This document shows positions 25,367 to 33,473 of a DNA stretch of 64,000 nucleotides, piece by piece. This DNA is from Flavobacterium ginsenosidimutans. GTDB taxonomy: Bacteria > Bacteroidota > Bacteroidia > Flavobacteriales > Flavobacteriaceae. Every line of letters begins with the position of its first letter. Within the stretch, counting starts at the first letter, position 1. The DNA lies in the NCBI RefSeq assembly GCF_003254625.1, contig NZ_QJRJ01000073.1:180246-244245 (forward strand), given 5' to 3'. Under the pieces are notes generated by a model. That model was not told where the DNA came from, made no database searches, and worked only from the letters and a program-made list of their open reading frames with translations. The position numbers were made by a program, and so were the translations under genes.

Positions 25367-25780
25367 ATGAATCCATTTTTAAGAAATACTTTGGCCGTAA
25401 TTGCAGGTCTTGTTATCGGAAGCGTTGTCAATATGAGCATCATTTTAATTAGTGGCTCTATAATTCCAGCGCCAAATGGTGCAGACGTTACTACTGCTGA
25501 AGGTTTAAAAGCATCAATGCATTTATTTGAGCCAAAGCATTTTCTTTTTCCATTTTTAGCCCACGCGTTAGGAACTTTTGCTGGCGCATTAACGACAGCT
25601 TTAACCGCAATTCATCATAAAACAAAATTAGCTTTTGGAATTGGAGCTTTCTTTTTATTTGGCGGTATTGTAACCATGTTTACCCTGCCATCACCAATTT
25701 GGTTTGGTTTTGTCGATTTAATTTTCGCTTACATTCCAATGGCTTATTTAGCTTCTAAAATTGCTGTAAAAAAGAAATAG
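25367..25780 (+). CDS. Small four-helix membrane protein of unknown function
   Basis: This 137-residue protein is very hydrophobic, with four helices at about 8-31, 60-82, 90-110 and 113-131. Small residues are frequent in the helices (GLVIGSVVN, GTFAGALTTALTA). A short extracytoplasmic loop joins helices 1 and 2. I do not recognise a characterised family. It follows the SRPBCC gene by 37 bp. Confidence 0.7.
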   Translation: MNPFLRNTLAVIAGLVIGSVVNMSIILISGSIIPAPNGADVTTAEGLKASMHLFEPKHFLFPFLAHALGTFAGALTTALTAIHHKTKLAFGIGAFFLFGGIVTMFTLPSPIWFGFVDLIFAYIPMAYLASKIAVKKK

Positions 25781-25818
25781 AAGAATCAATTTAACATCGA
25801 TAATTTAATTTAAGTTAC

Positions 25819-26517
25819 ATGTCATACTTTGGAGGACTTGGTGCAGGAAAAGGCTGGAATACATTTAAGTTCATAATTACACCACAAGAATTTGAATCTC
25901 TTTTTCAAGATTTAAACTATTACTTTGTTATTACAGGCTCGCGAGTTGAAATAAACTATAAAAACACAGATGAGCAATATATTTTTGACAGCTATAAATC
26001 TTATTATAACGAAGTCTTAACTGGAGAAAACAAGTTTGATAAAAAAGAACAATGGTCTTTTGAAAGGGATATTAGAATATCTATAACCGACGACCTCTGT
26101 AAAATAAATTTTCAGGATATTATTGATAAAAAAGGAATCGTTTCAAATGATTTTAAATTAGTTAGACCAACTGAACCTGTAATAAACATCAGTCCATTTT
26201 ATTTGACTTATTCAAAAACTTTTGAAAGCTTAAGCATTTCTTACATGAATAACGAAGGATCAATTGGTTTAGAATTAACCTATCCAAAAATTGTAAGTTT
26301 TGAAAGTGATAATTTCAAATCTTTGGTAGACACACATAGCTTTACTACTAATACTTTATTCAATAATTTAATCGAAAATATAAAAGCTATTTCAAATAAA
26401 GCAAAACTCCAAAGTACTGCAAAACTATTTAGACCTAATTTCTGGATTAGTCCAGACGCAAAAAAAGTCATCAATCAAAATCATTATTTAAAATCTAACG
26501 ATTTAAATATTATTTAA
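25819..26517 (+). CDS. Hypothetical protein, no recognised family
   Basis: This 232-residue cytosolic protein has no signal peptide, membrane segment or known catalytic motif. It opens with SYFGGLGAGKGWNTF and continues as alternating strands and aromatic-rich helices (YYFVITGSRVEINYKNTDEQ, YLTYSKTFESLSISYMNNEG). It is rich in Asn, Phe and Ile. Such orphan genes in small-gene archipelagos can be toxin-immunity proteins, but nothing here shows that. Confidence 0.6.
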   Translation: MSYFGGLGAGKGWNTFKFIITPQEFESLFQDLNYYFVITGSRVEINYKNTDEQYIFDSYKSYYNEVLTGENKFDKKEQWSFERDIRISITDDLCKINFQDIIDKKGIVSNDFKLVRPTEPVINISPFYLTYSKTFESLSISYMNNEGSIGLELTYPKIVSFESDNFKSLVDTHSFTTNTLFNNLIENIKAISNKAKLQSTAKLFRPNFWISPDAKKVINQNHYLKSNDLNII

Positions 26518-26564
26518 TTTCTACTACTTATTTCATAACTTAGTTTGTTTTTAAATCTGGAATT

Positions 26565-26933
26565 ATGACTAAGAAAGAAATCGCTAAAAACTTCTTGAAA
26601 TTGGCAGCAAAAGGACATTCTCACGAAGGTTTTCGATTATATGTGGGAAAGAACTTCAAACATCACAATTCGCACTTCAAAGGCGATGCCGAAACGCTTA
26701 TGCTTGCCATGGAAGAATCTGCCAGAACAAATCCCAATAAGATTTTTAAAATTCATCATATTTTAGAAGACGGAAATTTAGTTGCGGTACATTCGCATCT
26801 CAAACAAACTCCTTCAGATATTGGTTTTGCAGTAGTGCATATTCTCAAATTCAAAGACGACAAAATTATAGAACTTTGGGATTTAGGCCAGCCAGTTCCT
26901 AAAGATTCTATCAACGAAAACGGAATGTTTTAA
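26565..26933 (+). CDS. SnoaL-like (NTF2-fold) protein
   Basis: This 122-residue protein fits the SnoaL/polyketide cyclase-like NTF2 family: helical AKNFLKLAAKGHSHEGFRLYVGKNFKHHN, then HHILEDGNLVAVHSHLKQ, and finally VHILKFKDDKIIELWDLGQPVP. The pocket is small, and neither the substrate nor any enzymatic activity can be inferred. It is followed by a word-built inverted repeat before the serine hydrolase gene. Confidence 0.82.
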   Translation: MTKKEIAKNFLKLAAKGHSHEGFRLYVGKNFKHHNSHFKGDAETLMLAMEESARTNPNKIFKIHHILEDGNLVAVHSHLKQTPSDIGFAVVHILKFKDDKIIELWDLGQPVPKDSINENGMF

Positions 26934-26943
26934 TTTAATTGTG

Positions 26944-27050
26944 AATTGTTAATGGTAAATTATTAATTATAGAATACTATAAAAAATATCAACCATAATC
27001 AATCGAGCAAGCATCAAACATTAACAATTTACAATTCACCATTAACAATT
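26944..27050. repeat. Inverted repeat of AATTGTTAATGGT words
   Basis: The segment at 26944-26968 is the reverse complement of 27026-27050 at 22 of 25 positions. The arms are made of AATTGTTAAT/AATTGTGAATT words. The right arm ends 4 bp before the ATG of the serine hydrolase gene, so a hairpin could form in its leader. Confidence 0.75.
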
Positions 27051-27054
27051 ATAA

Positions 27055-28092
27055 ATGAACTTCATCGCCAAAATCTCTTTATTAGTTCTAATCTTAGCTT
27101 CCTGCAATTCATCAGCTCAGAAAAAAGAGGATTACAAAAAAAGTATTGATAGTATAATTCAAAACTCAAACCCTAAATTTACTGGTATAGTTTTAATTTC
27201 TAAAAATGGGAAAACGCTGTATTCAAAAGTTGAAGGTCTTTCGAATTTCGAAACCAAAAAACCTTTAAAAATGGATACCCAATTTGAAATCATGTCCAAC
27301 AGTAAATTAATTGCTGCCGTTTTACTTTTATTGGAAGTAGAAAAAGGAAAAGTAGATTTGAATGCTCCAATCAAAAAATATTTGCCAGAACTAAATCAAA
27401 CTTGGGCAGATTCAGTAACGGTTCATCAGCTTTTAAATCACTCGCACGGAATTATCGATTTACAAAAACAGTTGGCTTTTAAACCTGGAACTGATTTTAA
27501 ATATGGAAATCTAAGTTTTAATCTGGTTGCAAAAATTGTCGAATTCAGTTCTAAAAAAAGCTATAGAGAGGTTGCTGAATCGCTTTTTAAGAAATTAAAA
27601 ATGAATCATACTTTTTGTTATTCAAAAGATAAAGAACAAAATCTGGCAAAAGGTTATTATAATGTGAAAAATCAGTTGGAACCTGATACCTCAAGACAAA
27701 TCACAGATGAAAGTTTAGGTGCAGACGGCATTATTTCAACCGTTTCTGATCTTGCCATTTGGAATAATAATCTGCACAAAGGAAAAATATTGAAACCCGA
27801 ATCGTATCAATTATTAACTAAAAACACCATTTTATCTCAGCATAATTTCTTCGGAAAAGAAAAACAACCTTATGGATACGGAATTCGAATTGTAGAAGAA
27901 GAATCTGTTAAATATCTTGGACATACAGGCTTAGGAGACGGATTTTCTGGTGTAAATTTGTATTTCCCAGAAAGTGATGTGAGTCTGATTGTTTTAGAAA
28001 ATCAAATGCCAGAAGATTCTAATTTGTTTTATGCTTCTGAATTCAAAATCAAAAACATCCTTTTAAAAAGTGATTTATTAAGTAAAAAGTAA
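27055..28092 (+). CDS. Serine hydrolase of the beta-lactamase / class C PBP family (lipoprotein)
   Basis: This 345-residue protein carries a lipoprotein signal with LASC and lipid attachment at C17. Catalytic motifs are S81-N-S-K84 (SxxK), Y149-G-N151 (YxN) and H289-T-G291 (in place of KTG), in the usual order for the class C beta-lactamase / D-Ala-D-Ala peptidase / esterase clan. It is therefore a membrane-attached periplasmic hydrolase. The substrate may be a peptide, ester or peptidoglycan stem and cannot be told from the motifs. The DUF1801 gene follows after 5 bp. Confidence 0.88.
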   Translation: MNFIAKISLLVLILASCNSSAQKKEDYKKSIDSIIQNSNPKFTGIVLISKNGKTLYSKVEGLSNFETKKPLKMDTQFEIMSNSKLIAAVLLLLEVEKGKVDLNAPIKKYLPELNQTWADSVTVHQLLNHSHGIIDLQKQLAFKPGTDFKYGNLSFNLVAKIVEFSSKKSYREVAESLFKKLKMNHTFCYSKDKEQNLAKGYYNVKNQLEPDTSRQITDESLGADGIISTVSDLAIWNNNLHKGKILKPESYQLLTKNTILSQHNFFGKEKQPYGYGIRIVEEESVKYLGHTGLGDGFSGVNLYFPESDVSLIVLENQMPEDSNLFYASEFKIKNILLKSDLLSKK

Positions 28093-28097
28093 ATAAA

Positions 28098-28520
28098 ATG
28101 GCAAAAAATAAAACTACAGAAACTCAAAACAGTGTTACTGATTTTATTAACGCTGTCGAAAATGAAGTTAAAAGAAATGATGCTTTTGAACTTCTAAAAA
28201 TAATACAGGAAACATCTGGTTTTGAACCCAAAATGTGGGGACCAAGCATTATTGGTTTTGGAAGTTATCATTATAAATATGATAGCGGACATGAAGGCGA
28301 TGCTCCATTAGCTGGATTTTCGCCAAGAAAAGCAGCATTGACCGTTTATTTCTATTTGCCAGAAGAAAAAAGAGAAGAACTTTTATCGAAATTAGGAAAA
28401 CATACATCTTCAAAAGCTTGCATTTACATCAAAAAATTAGCTGATGTTGATATCGAAATCTTAAAAAAGATAATTTTGCTTTCTATTCAATACACTCAAA
28501 ATTTATATCCCTCAAAATAA
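28098..28520 (+). CDS. DUF1801 domain protein
   Basis: This 140-residue protein includes the DUF1801 stretch KMWGPSIIGFGSYHYKYDSG, with AGFSPRKAALTVYFYLP and a C-terminal helix containing CIYIKKLADVDIEILKKII. It is packed between the serine hydrolase (5 bp) and the MBL hydrolase (1 bp), so the three genes form one transcript. Its function is not established. Confidence 0.82.
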   Translation: MAKNKTTETQNSVTDFINAVENEVKRNDAFELLKIIQETSGFEPKMWGPSIIGFGSYHYKYDSGHEGDAPLAGFSPRKAALTVYFYLPEEKREELLSKLGKHTSSKACIYIKKLADVDIEILKKIILLSIQYTQNLYPSK

Positions 28521-28521
28521 A

Positions 28522-29625
28522 ATGATTACATTCTTAATTCTCGTATTTTTAATATTATTTGCCATTTACAGATTTCTTCAGCATCCAAAATTCGGAAAAG
28601 CTCCTTCTGGCGAAAGATTAACTTTAATTCAAAATTCGCCTCAATATAAAAACGGAAAATTTGAAAATCAATCTTTTACACCCGACCTTGCAGAAGGAGA
28701 AAGTATGGCGGGGGTTTTGTTTGAATTTTTCTTCAAAAAAGTAGAAAGAAAAACGCCAACCGATTTGATTCCGTCCATAAAAACCAATTTACACGAACTT
28801 ACTCCCGATCAAGATATTTTAGTTTGGTTTGGACATTCGTCTTATTTTATTCAGTTGGAAGGAAAACGATTTTTAATTGATCCCGTTTTCAGCGGAAACG
28901 CCTCTCCTATTCCTGGCACAACAAAATCGTTTAAAGGTTCTGATATTTATTCCGTCGACGATCTTCCAGAAATTGATTATTTATTGATTACACACGATCA
29001 TTATGACCATTTGGATTACGATACGATTTTAAAATTAAAGTCTAAAACAAAAAAAATCATCACGGCTCTTGGAGTTGGTTCTCATTTTGAGTTTTGGGGA
29101 TTTCCATCAGAAAAGATTATCGAAAAAGATTGGTACAGCACGATCCAATTAGATGAAAATCTAACGATTCACACTACGCCTTCAAGACATTTTTCTGGCA
29201 GAAGTTTTAAAAGATGCAACACACTTTGGACTTCTTTTGTTTTGGAAACTAAAGATTTTAAGATGTATTTGGGTGGCGACAGCGGTTACGATTCTCATTT
29301 CGCTGAAATTGGTGAAAAATACGGTCCATTTGACATCGCTCTACTTGATAACGGCCAATACAACAAGAAGTGGAAATACATTCATAATATGCCCGAAGAT
29401 GTCATAAAAGCCATGAAAGATTTGAAAGCAAAAAGAGTGTTTCCAGTGCATTCTTCTAAGTTTTCATTGTCTCTTCATGCTTGGGACGAACCTTTGAAAA
29501 AAGTTACAGAATTGAATAGTTTGTCTGAAAATCCGATTCCTTTAATTACTCCAATGATTGGTGAAGCAGTTGAATTGAAAAATGACAAACAAGAATTTAA
29601 ACAGTGGTGGGAAGGGGTTCTTTAA
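28522..29625 (+). CDS. MBL-fold metallo-hydrolase, NAPE-PLD/UlaG-like
   Basis: This 367-residue protein has an N-terminal hydrophobic anchor (about 2-18). The metallo-beta-lactamase core has H158-D-H160-Y-D162-H163, a preceding strand ILVWFGHSSYFIQLEGKRFLIDP, and later GGDSGYDSHF and FPVHSSKFSLSLHAWDEP. This layout matches the N-acylphosphatidylethanolamine phospholipase D-like branch, which suggests a membrane-lipid or small phosphodiester substrate; that is an inference. It is tightly coupled to the DUF1801 gene (1 bp). Confidence 0.87.
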   Translation: MITFLILVFLILFAIYRFLQHPKFGKAPSGERLTLIQNSPQYKNGKFENQSFTPDLAEGESMAGVLFEFFFKKVERKTPTDLIPSIKTNLHELTPDQDILVWFGHSSYFIQLEGKRFLIDPVFSGNASPIPGTTKSFKGSDIYSVDDLPEIDYLLITHDHYDHLDYDTILKLKSKTKKIITALGVGSHFEFWGFPSEKIIEKDWYSTIQLDENLTIHTTPSRHFSGRSFKRCNTLWTSFVLETKDFKMYLGGDSGYDSHFAEIGEKYGPFDIALLDNGQYNKKWKYIHNMPEDVIKAMKDLKAKRVFPVHSSKFSLSLHAWDEPLKKVTELNSLSENPIPLITPMIGEAVELKNDKQEFKQWWEGVL

Positions 29626-29666
29626 TGGTCAATTATGAATTGTTAATTGTTAATTGTAATGTCACC

Positions 29667-29744
29667 CTGAGCGATCCCGAGGCTTCGGGAGAAGGGCGTT
29701 CCAATTGGCACTTGGGCTTCTCCCGAAGCCTCGGGATCGCTCAG
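29667..29744. repeat. Perfect 28-bp GC-rich inverted repeat
   Basis: The arm at 29667-29694 is the exact reverse complement of 29717-29744, with a 22-nt loop. Each arm contains its own smaller palindrome around CCCGAGGCTTCGGG. The match extends outward as GTCA..CTGAGC with two mismatches. It sits between the MBL and lactonase genes, has no T run, and looks like a dispersed repeat rather than a simple terminator. Confidence 0.88.
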
Positions 29745-29812
29745 CCTGACAACGAACACAGCACTTAAAACGTGAAACCTGAAACTTCAAACTTGAAACT
29801 TGAAACCTAAAA

Positions 29813-30937
29813 ATGAAACAAAAAATATACTATTTCGCAATTGTATTTTTACTAGCAATAAACTTGTTTTCTCAAAACACCTATGTCTTTTTAGGATCTT
29901 ACAATCGAGATAAAACGGCAGAAGCTATTCAAGTTTATCAATTGGATACTTTGAGTGGGAAATTGACCAAATTTACTTCGGTTAAAAATGTTGTCAATCC
30001 CTCCTATTTAACGGTTTCACCAAACGGAAAATACATTTATGTTTGCACCGATACCAAAACACCAAATGCGGGAAGCGTAAGCAGTTTTGAATTTAATACG
30101 TCGGCAAAAACATTGACTTTTTTGAATAGTCAGCGAAGTGGCGGTGAAAATCCAGTTTATGTTTCTGTTCATAAAAACGGGAAATGGCTTGCCAATGCCA
30201 ATTATACAGAAGGAAGTGTTTCGGTTTATCCTATTTTAGAAAATGGAAAAATCGATTCGATTGCCCAGAATTTTCAATACATGGACGGAAGTACACATAA
30301 AGAACGTCAAACCAGATCTCACGTACATTCTGCCGTATTTTCTCCTCAATGCGATTATTTGTTTTTACCCGATTTAGGCGCCGATAAAATTCGCTGTTAT
30401 GCATTTGACGAAAATCTGAAAAAGCCTTTAGTGGAAACTAAAAATCCATTTACAAAAACCGATTTAGAAGCTGGCCCGAGACATTTTACTTTTCATCCAA
30501 ATCAAAAATGGGGATATTGTATTGAAGAAATGGCAGGGCAAATCAGCCTTTACAATTTTGAAAATGGTGTTTTGAATAAAATCCAACGCCTTGCAACGCA
30601 TCCAGATAAAATAAAAGAAGGTTTTGAAAGCTCGGATATTCATATTTCTCCTGACGGAAAATTTCTTTACGCTACCAATCGCGGAAAAGAAAATAATATC
30701 GCTATTTTCTCTATTGCTGAAAATGGATTTCTGAAAAACATTGGTTATCAATCTACTTTAGGAAAACATCCGCGAATTTTTGCCATTGATGAAAGCGGGA
30801 AATTTTTAATTGCATCAAATGTGCAAACTGGAAATGTTGTGGTTTTTAAAAGAGATTTTAAAACTGGATTACTTAAAAAAGTAGGAAAACAGATTAAAAT
30901 GGAAAATGTTTCCTGCGTGCAGATTAGAAAAATTTAG
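29813..30937 (+). CDS. Lactonase-family seven-bladed beta-propeller (Pgl-like), exported
   Basis: This 374-residue protein has a signal peptide (about 1-20, LAINLFSQ) followed by repeated blades with NPSYLTVSPNGKYIYV, NPVYVSVHKNGKWLANANYTEGSV, VHSAVFSPQCDYLFLPDLGADKI, PRHFTFHPNQKWGYCIEE and SSDIHISPDGKFLYATNRG. This pattern defines the 6-phosphogluconolactonase / YbhE family. Export suggests a lactone-hydrolysing or sugar-related role outside the cytosol rather than the pentose phosphate step. Confidence 0.88.
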   Translation: MKQKIYYFAIVFLLAINLFSQNTYVFLGSYNRDKTAEAIQVYQLDTLSGKLTKFTSVKNVVNPSYLTVSPNGKYIYVCTDTKTPNAGSVSSFEFNTSAKTLTFLNSQRSGGENPVYVSVHKNGKWLANANYTEGSVSVYPILENGKIDSIAQNFQYMDGSTHKERQTRSHVHSAVFSPQCDYLFLPDLGADKIRCYAFDENLKKPLVETKNPFTKTDLEAGPRHFTFHPNQKWGYCIEEMAGQISLYNFENGVLNKIQRLATHPDKIKEGFESSDIHISPDGKFLYATNRGKENNIAIFSIAENGFLKNIGYQSTLGKHPRIFAIDESGKFLIASNVQTGNVVVFKRDFKTGLLKKVGKQIKMENVSCVQIRKI

Positions 30938-30959
30938 TCTTTAACTAAAAATCATAAAA

Positions 30960-31481
30960 ATGCAAATATCAAACTTCAATTTACAGCCTAATTTCTTAGA
31001 AAATGAAATCACAAAACTAATTCCATTAGAAGAAAAACATTTTGAAAGATTATTTGAAGCCGCTTCCGATCCTTTGATTTGGGAACAGAATCCTGCAAAA
31101 GACCGATACACAAAAGAAGGTTTTAAAACTTTTTTTGATATTATAATTACAAAAGGTTCGTTTCTAATTCTCGATAAACAGACCAATGAAATAATGGGAA
31201 CAACGAGTTTCTATGATTACAATCCCGAAAAATCGAATGTTGGAATTGGTTACACTTTTATTACAAGAAAATATTGGGGTGGCCCGTACAATAAAGCAAA
31301 CAAAAAATTAATGATTGATTATGCATTTCAATATGTTGATTCGGTACTTTTTCACATCGGAGCAGAAAATTTCCGTTCGCAAAAAGCCGTTTTGAAATTG
31401 GGAGCAGAAAAAATCAATGAGCTTACATTTACTATTAATGGTGTTGATGTTCCATATTTTGAATATGAACTAAAAAAATGA
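30960..31481 (+). CDS. GNAT-family N-acetyltransferase (RimJ/RimL type)
   Basis: This 173-residue enzyme has the Acetyltransf_3 layout: ITKLIPLEEKHFERLFEAASDPLIW, IMGTTSFYDYNPEKSNVGIGYTFITRKYWGG and the C-terminal HIGAENFRSQKAVLKLGAEKI. The N-R/S-Q-K-A-x-x-K-L-G stretch is typical of RimJ/RimL acetyltransferases that use acetyl-CoA to modify protein N-termini or small amines. The acceptor is unknown. Confidence 0.88.
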   Translation: MQISNFNLQPNFLENEITKLIPLEEKHFERLFEAASDPLIWEQNPAKDRYTKEGFKTFFDIIITKGSFLILDKQTNEIMGTTSFYDYNPEKSNVGIGYTFITRKYWGGPYNKANKKLMIDYAFQYVDSVLFHIGAENFRSQKAVLKLGAEKINELTFTINGVDVPYFEYELKK

Positions 31482-31554
31482 TGAGTTATGAATTATAAGT
31501 TGCTCTCTAACTCATAACTCATAATTTATAATTTATAACTTATAATTAAAAACA
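31482..31554. repeat. AT-rich spacer of ATAACTCATAA / TTATAATT words
   Basis: The gap between the GNAT and LOG genes consists almost wholly of GAGTTATGAATTATAAG and its near reverse complements (CTCATAACTCATAATTTATA, TTATAACTTATAATT), so it can fold on itself. No promoter box fits the Bacteroidota consensus. Confidence 0.6.
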
Positions 31555-32136
31555 ATGAAAAGAATAACAGTATTCTGTGCTTCAAGTTTTGGTACAGAAA
31601 AAATTTACGAAGAACAAGCGATTTTAGTTGGAAAAACTTTAGCTGAGCAAAATATAGAATTAGTTTACGGCGGTGCAAATGTAGGTTTAATGGGCGCTGT
31701 TGCAGATGGAGCTTTAAATGCTGGAGGAAAAGTAATTGGCGTTCTTCCAAACTTTCTGAGATCGAAAGAAATTGCACATTTAGGTTTAACCGAATTAATT
31801 TTGGTTGAAAGTATGCACGAAAGAAAAACCAAAATGAATGAATTATGTGATGGTGTAATCGCGTTACCAGGGAGTTTTGGAACTTTAGAAGAACTTTTTG
31901 AAATGCTGACATGGGAACAATTGGGTCTACATAAAAAACCTATTGCAATTCTTAACATAAACGGCTTTTATGATTCTTTAATTCAACTAACAAAAATTAT
32001 GGTTGAAAAAGGTTTCTTAAAAAGTGAATACCAACAAATGTTAATCGTTAGCGAAACTATTGACGATCTTTTACATAAAATGAAAAACTATGTTGCGCCA
32101 ACTGTTGTAAAATGGATTAATAAAGAGCAATCTTAG
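31555..32136 (+). CDS. LOG-family protein (TIGR00730; nucleotide 5'-monophosphate phosphoribohydrolase)
   Basis: This 193-residue Rossmann-fold protein has ITVFCASSFG, the nucleotide loop VYGGANVGLMGAVADGAL, MHERKTKMNELCDGVIALPG and SFGTLEELFEMLTWEQLG. LOG enzymes cleave cytokinin or purine nucleoside 5'-monophosphates to base and ribose 5-phosphate. The usual PGGxGTxxE motif reads PGSFGTLEE here, with Ser for the second Gly; the catalytic Arg and Glu positions are kept. The gene converges on an AraC-type regulator. Confidence 0.9.
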   Translation: MKRITVFCASSFGTEKIYEEQAILVGKTLAEQNIELVYGGANVGLMGAVADGALNAGGKVIGVLPNFLRSKEIAHLGLTELILVESMHERKTKMNELCDGVIALPGSFGTLEELFEMLTWEQLGLHKKPIAILNINGFYDSLIQLTKIMVEKGFLKSEYQQMLIVSETIDDLLHKMKNYVAPTVVKWINKEQS

Positions 32137-32144
32137 ACTTTAGA

Positions 32145-32990
32145 TTAAACTCTGTCCACATTTTTAAACTGTTTTTTATAGTCACTTGGATTCACCCCAT
32201 TATGTTTTTTAAACAACCGATTCAAGTGGCTTGCATCGCTAAAACCAAATTCATACACAATCTCATTGATTTGCATATTGGTATATTTCAGTCGGGTTTC
32301 AATTAATTTTATTTTGTACGCGATTGTATATTCCTGTATACTTTGCCCTGTTTTAGTTTTAAAATACTCACTTATGTATTTTGGCGAAATATTAAATGCT
32401 GATGCCATATTTGATGCTTTTAATTGATCTGGCTGATAAATATTCTCATGAACATAATTTAGTAAATCCAGACTTGGCACTGCATTAATCTCATTTACAC
32501 TAAGAGGAGCCATAAGCGAAATATTTCTAGCTGCTATTGTTATAATCGTATTTATAATTTGCTTTATAACTTCTTGCTGCTGCGGAAATTGACTTTTCTC
32601 TTCTCTAATAAGTGCTTCTACCATTGCTCTTACTAAAGGTTTGTCGATTATCGTTTTTAGAATACAGCCCGGCATATGATTGTGGTTATGAAAAATAAAC
32701 TCCAATTTCTGAATCCAGTCGCTGTTTTGCGTTTTAAGATAACTGTCATTAAAGCGCAAAAAGAAAAACTTTGTTTTCTCAATGACTTCAAAACTATGTG
32801 TATCCTGAGGAAAAATGACAAAAAACTTATCATTGCTATACGGTAATCGGTGATCATTGATAATTTGAGTTCCTTTTCCTTCAAGAACAAATACCATTTC
32901 AAAGAAAGTATTTTTACGTTCTTTTGGTTCGTATTCCAAAACTTCTAAAAACTGAAGTTCAAAAGGACGGTGTAAATTTCTAATTTCCAT
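32145..32990 (-). CDS. AraC-family transcriptional regulator
   Basis: From the ATG at 32990 this is a 281-residue regulator. An N-terminal cupin-like sensor segment (FEMVFVLEGKGTQIIND, FFVIFPQDTHSFEVIE) is followed by a C-terminal double helix-turn-helix (ASNMASAFNISPKYISEYFK, MQINEIVYEFGFSDASHLNR). The open frame extends upstream to 33026, but MEIRNLHRPFELQFLE is preceded by GGAAG and begins at the usual place. It is divergent from the DoxX gene, with about 85 bp between the starts, and probably controls DoxX and the deacetylase. Confidence 0.9.
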   Translation of the reverse strand: MEIRNLHRPFELQFLEVLEYEPKERKNTFFEMVFVLEGKGTQIINDHRLPYSNDKFFVIFPQDTHSFEVIEKTKFFFLRFNDSYLKTQNSDWIQKLEFIFHNHNHMPGCILKTIIDKPLVRAMVEALIREEKSQFPQQQEVIKQIINTIITIAARNISLMAPLSVNEINAVPSLDLLNYVHENIYQPDQLKASNMASAFNISPKYISEYFKTKTGQSIQEYTIAYKIKLIETRLKYTNMQINEIVYEFGFSDASHLNRLFKKHNGVNPSDYKKQFKNVDRV

Positions 32991-33075
32991 CTTCCAAAAA
33001 TACAAATTATTCCAATGATTGTACAAATTTTAAAAAACCGTTATCTGCAACTTTGTACTATAAAATCACATCAAT

Positions 33076-33468
33076 ATGGAAACAACCTCATTTTTATTAT
33101 TACGTCTTGCAATCGCCATCAGTATGTTTGGCCACGGATTAGTCCGTCTGCCAAAACTAGCAACTTTCAGCAATTGGATGGTTGGCAGTTTTGAAAATTC
33201 AATGCTACCTAAAATCATCGTAACACCATTTAGTTACATTCTTCCTATAGCCGAATTTGCAATTGGTATTTTCTTATTATTAGGTATCTTTACTAAACCA
33301 TCTTTAGTTGCAGGAGCAATCGTTATGCTCATCTTGTTGTTTGGTACTTCGATGATTGAGAATTGGGAAGCTATTCCGTCACAATTAATTCACATCGCTT
33401 TTTTTGCTTTGCTTTTGCATTATGCAGATTATAACAGTTGGGCAATTGATGCTTTAATTAAAAAATAA
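33076..33468 (+). CDS. DoxX-family membrane protein
   Basis: This 130-residue protein has four predicted helices and the DoxX start LLRLAIAISMFGHGLVRLPKL, then PFSYILPIAEFAIGIFLLLGIFTKPSL. DoxX proteins are small integral membrane proteins connected in other bacteria with thiol redox or quinone chemistry. Here DoxX is followed after 5 bp by a Tat-targeted deacetylase-like protein, so the two are one operon under the divergent AraC regulator. Confidence 0.87.
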   Translation: METTSFLLLRLAIAISMFGHGLVRLPKLATFSNWMVGSFENSMLPKIIVTPFSYILPIAEFAIGIFLLLGIFTKPSLVAGAIVMLILLFGTSMIENWEAIPSQLIHIAFFALLLHYADYNSWAIDALIKK

Positions 33469-33473
33469 ACATC

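Noticed and set aside
29667..29744. Ordinary rho-independent terminator
   Set aside because: The stem is unusually long, the loop is 22 nt, and there is no T run on either side.
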